Part shown: positions 58,737-64,000 of the stretch, piece after piece | How positions within the stretch are numbered: position 1 is the first letter of the stretch | Layout: each line of letters starts with the position of its first letter | NCBI RefSeq assembly: GCF_042695135.1 | Contig: NZ_CP170547.1 | Location: 2,914,001-2,978,000 of the forward strand | Origin: Epilithonimonas sp042695135 | GTDB taxonomy: Bacteria > Bacteroidota > Bacteroidia > Flavobacteriales > Weeksellaceae | DNA: 64,000 nt | Direction of reading: 5' to 3' | Notes under the pieces: generated by a model | Databases searched by the model: none | Told to the model about the DNA's origin: nothing | What the model saw: only the letters and a program-made list of their open reading frames with translations | Position numbers and translations under genes: made by a program

Positions 58737-59687
58737 ATGGCAAAAAAAATTGGAATTTTATTCGGAATGGAAGATACTTTTCCGTGGGCATTTATCGACA
58801 AAGTCAATGAGCTTGGTAAAGGCGAATATATTGCGGAGCCAGTTCAAATCGATAAACTGGAACAAGGCGCAGATTACGGTTATGCTGTGATTATTGACAG
58901 AATTTCGCAAGACGTTCCGTTCTACAGAGCTTATCTTAAAAATGCGGCAGTCAGCGGAACTTACGTTATCAACAATCCATTTTGGTGGAGCGCAGATGAG
59001 AAATTTTTCAATAATGCTTTGATGATGAAAATCGGAATTCCATTGCCGAAAACCGTGTTGCTTCCTTCTTACGAAAGACCAACCAACACTTCCGAAACTT
59101 CATTCAGAAATCTGAAATTCCCTCACGATTGGGATTATATTTTCAATTACGTAGGATTTCCTGCTTACATGAAACCACACGACGGCGGCGGCTGGAGAAA
59201 TGTTTACAGAGTAGAAAGTCCGGAAGATATGTGGGCAAAGCACGCAGAGACAGAGCAATTGGTAATGATGGTGCAGGAAGAAATCATTTTCGAGGATTAC
59301 TACCGCGTTTATTGCTTGGGCAGAAAGTACGTTCACATTATGCCTTACGAACCGAGAAATCCGCATCATCTGAGATACGCAACCACGCATCAAACCGAAG
59401 GTAAAGAACTTGAAGCTTTACTAAAAACCATCACAGATTACACGTTGAAAATGAATGAAGCTTTGGGCTATGATTTCAACACGGTGGAATTTGCTGTGAG
59501 AGACGGCATTCCTTATGCCATCGATTTCTGTAATCCCGCGCCTGATGCGGACAGAAACTCAGTGGGGGAAGAAAACTTCGAGTGGATTGTGGAACACGCT
59601 GCAAAACTCGCCATCGAAAAAGCAAAAGATTACAAACCGGGAAAAGTGAATATCAACTGGGGGAAATTTGTGACCAATAAACTTTAA
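58737..59687 (+). CDS. ATP-grasp ligase (second of the cluster)
   Basis: A 316-residue ATP-grasp protein of the peptide-ligase type. MAKKIGILFGMEDTFPWAFIDKVNE forms the pre-ATP-grasp strand-helix. GFPAYMKPHDGGGWRNVYRVESPEDMW holds the ATP-binding Lys and glycine loop, VQEEIIFEDYYRVYCLGRKYVHIMPYEPR the second strand set, and the metal ligands are in FNTVEFAVRDGIPYAIDFCNPAPDADRNS. The last motif (Asp, then Asn and Pro) is the usual ATP-grasp metal site. Its amino-acid or metabolite substrates are unknown. Confidence 0.88.
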   Translation: MAKKIGILFGMEDTFPWAFIDKVNELGKGEYIAEPVQIDKLEQGADYGYAVIIDRISQDVPFYRAYLKNAAVSGTYVINNPFWWSADEKFFNNALMMKIGIPLPKTVLLPSYERPTNTSETSFRNLKFPHDWDYIFNYVGFPAYMKPHDGGGWRNVYRVESPEDMWAKHAETEQLVMMVQEEIIFEDYYRVYCLGRKYVHIMPYEPRNPHHLRYATTHQTEGKELEALLKTITDYTLKMNEALGYDFNTVEFAVRDGIPYAIDFCNPAPDADRNSVGEENFEWIVEHAAKLAIEKAKDYKPGKVNINWGKFVTNKL

Positions 59688-59706
59688 TATTATTATTCAA
59701 AAAACA

Positions 59707-59785
59707 CTTCGACTCCGCTCAGTGTGACAACGCTAAAAACACTGAACGTTTGACTATAAAGCTGTCAGTCTGAGCGGAGTCGAAG
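59707..59785. repeat. Dispersed palindrome, CTTCGACTCCGCTCAG family
   Basis: CTTCGACTCCGCTCAG (59707-59722) pairs perfectly over 16 bp with CTGAGCGGAGTCGAAG (59770-59785). It lies inside the ligase run, between the second ATP-grasp gene and the GCS2 gene, and may cause partial termination there. Confidence 0.8.
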
Positions 59786-59839
59786 ACTTTATGAATAAAA
59801 CAACTACTAACTAACTTTAACTTTTCAAACACAAATAAT

Positions 59840-60943
59840 ATGCACAGATTTACGATAGGTGTAGAAGAAGAATATCAAATTATAGATGCCGAAACGCGGG
59901 ATCTTGTCTCGCACGTTTCAAAGATAATCGAAGGAGGAAAAGCCGTTCTCAGCGAAAACTTAAAGCACGAGATGCACGAATCTGTAGTCGAAATGGAAAC
60001 CGGAATTTGTGAAAATATCCAACAGGCAAGACAAGAGCTGACAGACCTCAGAAGACATCTTGTGAAAACCGCTCACGACCAAGGTTTGCGGGTTTCCGGT
60101 GGCGGAACACATCCATTTTCTCACTGGAAAGACAATGTCATCACAAAAGATGCGCGTTATGACAAAATCGTGAGTGATATGGGCGATGTTGCAAGGTCCA
60201 ATCTGATTTTCGGATTGCACGTTCACATCGGCATTCCTGACCGTGAAGAAGGCATTAGAATTCAAAATGTGATGCGATATTTTTTGCCACACGTTTATGC
60301 TCTGTCCACCAATTCGCCGTTTTGGGTTGGGAGATTAACAGGTTTTAAATCTTACAGGCAGGAAGTTTTTGCTAAATTTCCAAGAACGGGATTGCCGAGT
60401 TATTTTGGGAGTGTTGCAGAATTTGATGCGTACGTCAACTTGATGGTAAAAACCGGAACGATTGACAATGCTAAGAAAATATGGTGGGATTTGAGAGTTC
60501 ACCCATTCTACCCGACTATTGAATTCAGAATTTGTGATATGCCGATGACGATTGATGAGACCGTTTGTTTGGCAGCAATAATGCAGTCTTTGGTGGCGAA
60601 AATCTACAAAATGCACCAGCAAAATACAAGTTACAGAAGTTACAGAAGATTACTTTTAACCGAAAATAAATGGCGCGCTTCCAAAGATGGAATCGATGCA
60701 CACCTGATTGATTTCGGGAAAGAAGCAAGCGTTCCGTACCGTGACCTTTTGGAAGAATTATTGGCTTTCATTGATGATGTTGTGGATGAATTAGGGTGCA
60801 GAAAAGAAGTGGAATATGCGAGAGAAATCTGCAAAATAGGCACCGGCGCAGATCGTCAGCTGAAAGTCTTTAATGAAAGTGGCGGTGACCTGAAAAAAGT
60901 CGTAGACTATATGATCTATGAAACTGAGAAAGGGCTTTTATAA
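59840..60943 (+). CDS. Carboxylate-amine ligase, GCS2/YbdK family
   Basis: A 367-residue glutamate-cysteine-ligase-like enzyme of the COG2170 type. Diagnostic residues are FTIGVEEEYQIID (metal-binding Glu cluster), HESVVEMETG, SGGGTHPFSHWKD, IFGLHVHIGIP, NSPFWVGRLTGFKSYRQ and IEFRICDMPMTIDETV. Such enzymes couple ATP to amide formation on a glutamate-like carboxylate, and E. coli YbdK has weak glutamate-cysteine ligase activity. Here its neighbours are other amide ligases, so it probably makes one bond of a shared product. Confidence 0.93.
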   Translation: MHRFTIGVEEEYQIIDAETRDLVSHVSKIIEGGKAVLSENLKHEMHESVVEMETGICENIQQARQELTDLRRHLVKTAHDQGLRVSGGGTHPFSHWKDNVITKDARYDKIVSDMGDVARSNLIFGLHVHIGIPDREEGIRIQNVMRYFLPHVYALSTNSPFWVGRLTGFKSYRQEVFAKFPRTGLPSYFGSVAEFDAYVNLMVKTGTIDNAKKIWWDLRVHPFYPTIEFRICDMPMTIDETVCLAAIMQSLVAKIYKMHQQNTSYRSYRRLLLTENKWRASKDGIDAHLIDFGKEASVPYRDLLEELLAFIDDVVDELGCRKEVEYAREICKIGTGADRQLKVFNESGGDLKKVVDYMIYETEKGLL

Positions 60944-61038
60944 AGATGTTAAATGATAATTTCTATTGATTTAATAATCAAATAATTACACAACAAAAAC
61001 TGCCTCAAATTTAAAATTCTTAATTTTGTATAAATTTT

Positions 61039-61881
61039 ATGAATATGAGTAAAAATGATGTAAAAATTGCGCTTTTGGATATGAATAATAACCATCCAAA
61101 TCAAGGGATGCGTAATATCAAAGAATTATCTAAAGCTTTTCAGGAACAGTCTGATGACAATGTTTCAGTAGAAATTTTTGACGTTCGTTATAAAAACGAA
61201 ATACCAAATATCGCCGATTTTGATATATTTTTATCATCTGGCGGCCCAGGAAATCCACATCGTGAAGGCTACGAATGGGAAAATAAATACGCAGATTTCT
61301 TAGACCAAATTTGGGATCACAATAAGAAAAATGAACAAAAAAAATACGCATTTTTAATTTGCCATTCCTTCCAATTGGCAGTGATCCATTTTGGAATCGC
61401 GAATGTTTGCAAAAGAAAATCTTATTCTTTTGGAGTAATGCCAATCCATAAATCCGAAGATGGAGAAAAAGAATTCCTGTTCAAAAATCTTCCGGATCCT
61501 TTCTACGCTGTGGATTCACGAGGATATCAATGCATCGAACCAAATCAGGAAAAAATCGATGAACTGGGAATGAAGGTTGTGGCTTTGGAAAAATACCGAC
61601 CAACAATTCACCTTGAAAGAGCACTGATGGCAGTTCGTTTTTCTGATGAGATATTTGGTACGCAATTTCACCCGGAAGCAGATCCGCAAGGATTTATAAA
61701 AAATCTGGAAGACGAAAAAAATAAAACGGCGATGATTGACACCTTCGGAATGGAAAAATATCTGGAAACCATCGACAGAATGAATGATGATGATAAAATC
61801 GTTCTGACTCAAGCGCAAATTGTTCCAAGATTTTTGAAATTCGCTTCTGAGCAGATCACTAATAATTTGGCTTACAGTTAG
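61039..61881 (+). CDS. Class I glutamine amidotransferase-like protein
   Basis: A 280-residue protein with the GATase class I fold (GMP-synthase/peptidase C26 group). The nucleophile cysteine lies in FLICHSFQLAVIHFG, an altered form of the usual GxCxGxQ elbow, and the His-Glu of the triad are in FGTQFHPEADPQG. The N-terminus is DVKIALLDMNNNHPNQGMRNIKEL, and SSGGPGNPHREGYEW is the oxyanion-region strand. A second ATG lies two codons in. It could supply ammonia for amide formation or cleave a gamma-glutamyl linkage. Confidence 0.85.
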   Translation: MNMSKNDVKIALLDMNNNHPNQGMRNIKELSKAFQEQSDDNVSVEIFDVRYKNEIPNIADFDIFLSSGGPGNPHREGYEWENKYADFLDQIWDHNKKNEQKKYAFLICHSFQLAVIHFGIANVCKRKSYSFGVMPIHKSEDGEKEFLFKNLPDPFYAVDSRGYQCIEPNQEKIDELGMKVVALEKYRPTIHLERALMAVRFSDEIFGTQFHPEADPQGFIKNLEDEKNKTAMIDTFGMEKYLETIDRMNDDDKIVLTQAQIVPRFLKFASEQITNNLAYS

Positions 61882-62017
61882 ATTTTAACACAAAGTTGCT
61901 AAATAATTTCTTAAAAATCACAATAAAGAAGTCGCAAAGCAAAACTCTGAAATTTTGCGACTTTAAACATTACCAATAAAAAAAATTGCGCTTTTGAGAT
62001 AATTTAAAATTTAAACT

Positions 62018-63199
62018 ATGATCCCAAAATACAGAACTCAATTTAACGAAGAATTTTCTCAGGAAAAATATCAGAAAACAAATGAGCTAATCATAAAGAA
62101 ATGCGGTCAGGAAGCCGCGTTTCGTCTTTCCGAAAGTCCCATTTTTCTAACCAATGATTTTTGGAATAAGCTGGATGATGCTTCGAAGTCCATTATTTCG
62201 CAGATTAAAAATATGTCTGATGAAGAACTCAGCAAAGCCATTCCTATAAATTGCAATGTTCCGAATGACAACAAAAAGCCACATTTTATTGCCATCGATT
62301 TTGGGATTTGTCAGGATGGAAATGGTGAAATCATTCCGCAATTGATAGAATTGCAGGCTTTCCCAAGTTTGTTCGGATTTCAAAGATTTTTTGAGGAAGT
62401 AATCACAGAAGTTTATCCTTTTCTGAATGATCTGAAAAAATCGCTTTCACAAGAAGAATTTGTTAAAAAACTGAAAACTGTAATTGTTGGAAACGAAAAT
62501 CCTGAAAATGTAATTTTACTTGAAATCTATCCCGAAAAACAAAAAACGGCGGTTGATTTTGTGTTAACCGAGCAATTACTGGGAATCAAAACGGTTTGTC
62601 TGACGAAAGTTAAAAAAGACGGAAAGAAATTATTCTATGAAAAAGGTGGAAAATTAATTCCTATTAACAGAATTTACAACCGGGTAATCTTTGATGAGTT
62701 GGACAAAATCGAGGGTTTGGAAACAGAGTTTGATTTCCGTGAAGACGTGGATGTGGAATGGATTACGCATCCTAATTGGTTTTTCAAAATCTCAAAATAT
62801 ATTCTTCCAAAACTGAAACACGCGTTTGTTCCGAAAAGTTATTTCCTATCCGATTTTCCTGAAAACGAAGCTTTAGAAAACTTTGTTTTGAAACCGCTTT
62901 TCTCTTTTGCAGGAAGTGGTGTCAACCTAAATCCGACTCAGGAAATCATTAATAAAATTGAAGATAAAGAAAATTACATACTTCAAAGAAAAGTAACTTA
63001 TGCACCACTTTTTGAAGACATCAACGGCGAATTCTCCAAAGCAGAGATCCGTTTACTTTTTGCTTGGGATCCTGAAGAAGAAGATCCTGAGCTTCTTGTT
63101 AATCTTGTAAGAATGACAAAAGCTGCGATGGTAAACGTAGATTTCAACAAGAAAGATGCAATCTGGATTGGGAGTTCTATGGCGTTTTTTGGGGAATAA
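62018..63199 (+). CDS. ATP-grasp-like protein (third of the cluster)
   Basis: A 393-residue protein without signal peptide. It begins MIPKYRTQFNEEFSQEKYQKTN. The pattern IAIDFGICQDGNGEIIPQLIELQAFPSLFGFQ, followed by GKLIPINRIYNRVIFDELD and ENFVLKPLFSFAGSGVNLNPTQEI (ATP-site Lys and glycine loop), is that of a diverged or circularly arranged ATP-grasp ligase. The late KAEIRLLFAWDPEEEDPELLVNLVRMTKAAMVNVDFN fits its metal-site region. The identification rests on pattern only. It is the last recognisable member of the amide-ligase run. Confidence 0.72.
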   Translation: MIPKYRTQFNEEFSQEKYQKTNELIIKKCGQEAAFRLSESPIFLTNDFWNKLDDASKSIISQIKNMSDEELSKAIPINCNVPNDNKKPHFIAIDFGICQDGNGEIIPQLIELQAFPSLFGFQRFFEEVITEVYPFLNDLKKSLSQEEFVKKLKTVIVGNENPENVILLEIYPEKQKTAVDFVLTEQLLGIKTVCLTKVKKDGKKLFYEKGGKLIPINRIYNRVIFDELDKIEGLETEFDFREDVDVEWITHPNWFFKISKYILPKLKHAFVPKSYFLSDFPENEALENFVLKPLFSFAGSGVNLNPTQEIINKIEDKENYILQRKVTYAPLFEDINGEFSKAEIRLLFAWDPEEEDPELLVNLVRMTKAAMVNVDFNKKDAIWIGSSMAFFGE

Positions 63200-63285
63200 A
63201 TATTCTTTCTGATATTTTATCGTTTTCCAAATAAAATATATCAATTCCCTCTGGCGTATTTTTTGACATATCTCCTAAAAAAACT

Positions 63286-63990
63286 ATGCTTCTCACCAGC
63301 AATTCATTCGACTTAAAACAACTTTTACTCGGCTCCGAAGAATGGAGTTTTCTTCTGGAAACGATTTTAAGAACAGGAATCATGTTCTTCATTATCATTT
63401 TCGGACTTCGCCTTTTGGGTAAGCGAGGCGTCAAGCAATTATCAGTTTTTGAGCTGGTTGTGATTATCGGACTTGGTTCTGCAGCAGGCGATCCTATGTT
63501 TTACAAAGATGTTGGAATTATGCCGGCTTTGGTCGTTTTTACAATGATCATCAGCCTTTACAGCATTATTACTTATATCATCAGCAAAAGTAAAAAATTT
63601 GAAAAACTGGTAGAAGGAAAACCAATTTGTTTGATTAATGAAGGGATTTTCTGCATAGAAGATTTCAAAAAAGAAGCACTTGGCGAAGATGAATTTTTCT
63701 CTGAATTAAGGCTTAAAGGCGTTTCTCATCTTGGTCAAATAGAAAAAGCAATTGAGGAAATCTCGGGAGAGATCAGCGTTTTTTATTTTGAAGATAATGA
63801 TATCAAATATGGTCTGCCAATAATGCCCGATTCTTTGGATAAAGCGGTTAAATCATTTACTAAAAAGTCCCATTATTCGTGTACGTTTTGCGGTTATACG
63901 CAGGAATTTGAACTTAAGGAAAAGAGCCATTGTAAAGTCTGTGGTAAAGACGAATGGGTGGAATCTTCCAATAAAAAAAGGATTTCTTAA
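63286..63990 (+). CDS. DUF421 (YetF-like) membrane protein with C-terminal zinc ribbon
   Basis: A 234-residue protein. Three membrane helices at about 20-95 (LRTGIMFFIIIFGLRLLGKRGVKQLSVFELVVIIGLGSAAGDPMFYKDVG) give the DUF421/YetF signature. The soluble YetF domain follows (FEKLVEGKPICLINEGIFCIEDFKKEALGEDEFFSELRLKG). A CxxC...CxxC ribbon (CTFC and CKVC, about 199-221) is added at the C-terminus and looks rubredoxin-like; that addition is unusual. The function of YetF proteins is not settled. It is 86 bases after the ligase run and may not belong to it. Confidence 0.82.
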   Translation: MLLTSNSFDLKQLLLGSEEWSFLLETILRTGIMFFIIIFGLRLLGKRGVKQLSVFELVVIIGLGSAAGDPMFYKDVGIMPALVVFTMIISLYSIITYIISKSKKFEKLVEGKPICLINEGIFCIEDFKKEALGEDEFFSELRLKGVSHLGQIEKAIEEISGEISVFYFEDNDIKYGLPIMPDSLDKAVKSFTKKSHYSCTFCGYTQEFELKEKSHCKVCGKDEWVESSNKKRIS

Positions 63991-64000
63991 AGGACTTTCA

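Overview
This window is chromosomal DNA from a Bacteroidota bacterium of class Flavobacteriia, most likely Weeksellaceae close to Chryseobacterium or Epilithonimonas. The signs are low-GC coding sequence, TTG-N18-20-TAnnTTTG promoters instead of E. coli-type -35/-10 boxes, very weak Shine-Dalgarno signals, a type IX secretion (T9SS) C-terminal sorting domain, and families typical of this phylum (HU-related 127-residue protein, DUF5686, DUF5606, DUF6428). The genus call is inference. No plasmid, phage or insertion sequence was recognised. The left edge cuts a prolyl oligopeptidase gene; the right edge falls 10 bases after the last gene.

Layout. 1-8.2 kb: peptidase end, thyA, an M1 aminopeptidase, an HU-like protein with an unusual four-unit array upstream, an alkyltransferase-like protein without its cysteine, and a DUF5686 surface protein. 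8.3-13 kb: a secreted GH5 glucanase and a Zn/Cd-type P-ATPase paired with a Fur-family regulator. 13-22 kb: FKBP isomerase, rplS, kbl, a T9SS-sorted M1 peptidase, dacB, priA and a YoeB-type toxin-antitoxin pair. 22-32 kb: an ABC ATPase, an ECF sigma factor with a partner membrane protein, ruvX-def, DUF5606, a BtuF-like protein, a free-methionine-sulfoxide-reductase-like protein, an orphan conserved protein, an MBL hydrolase, tRNA-Leu(CAA) and a Na+/H+ antiporter. 32-41 kb: a YceI-porin-YceI operon, a HEPN-motif orphan divergent from mutS2 with both promoters abutting the start codons, a probably frameshifted membrane protein and a TPR/LuxR regulator. 41-47 kb: an AI-2E exporter, an RsmI-like methyltransferase, a dicarboxylate symporter, a low-molecular-weight phosphatase and an S41 peptidase. 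47.5-49.4 kb: an arsenic operon (arsR, DUF6428, a tiny membrane protein, arsC, arsN1-like) with no efflux pump. 49.4-54 kb: dnaA, a thioesterase, a lipoprotein and a GH43 enzyme.

54-63.2 kb is the most interesting coding block. It is a one-directional run of an esterase with an N-terminal beta-sandwich, an M17 aminopeptidase, an ATP-grasp ligase, an alpha/beta hydrolase, a second ATP-grasp ligase, a GCS2-type carboxylate-amine ligase, a class-I glutamine amidotransferase and a third ATP-grasp-like protein. Together these look like a pathway that builds and processes a small peptide-like or amide metabolite. The product cannot be read from sequence.

The most interesting non-coding signal is a dispersed structured element present five times (about 5.6, 12.8, 15.4, 23.3 and 44.3 kb). 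Its copies keep their pairing although the paired bases differ, which points to selection on a folded structure. A second family of palindromes built on GTCATTCCG / CTTCGA...TCGAAG modules is also scattered through the intergenic regions.
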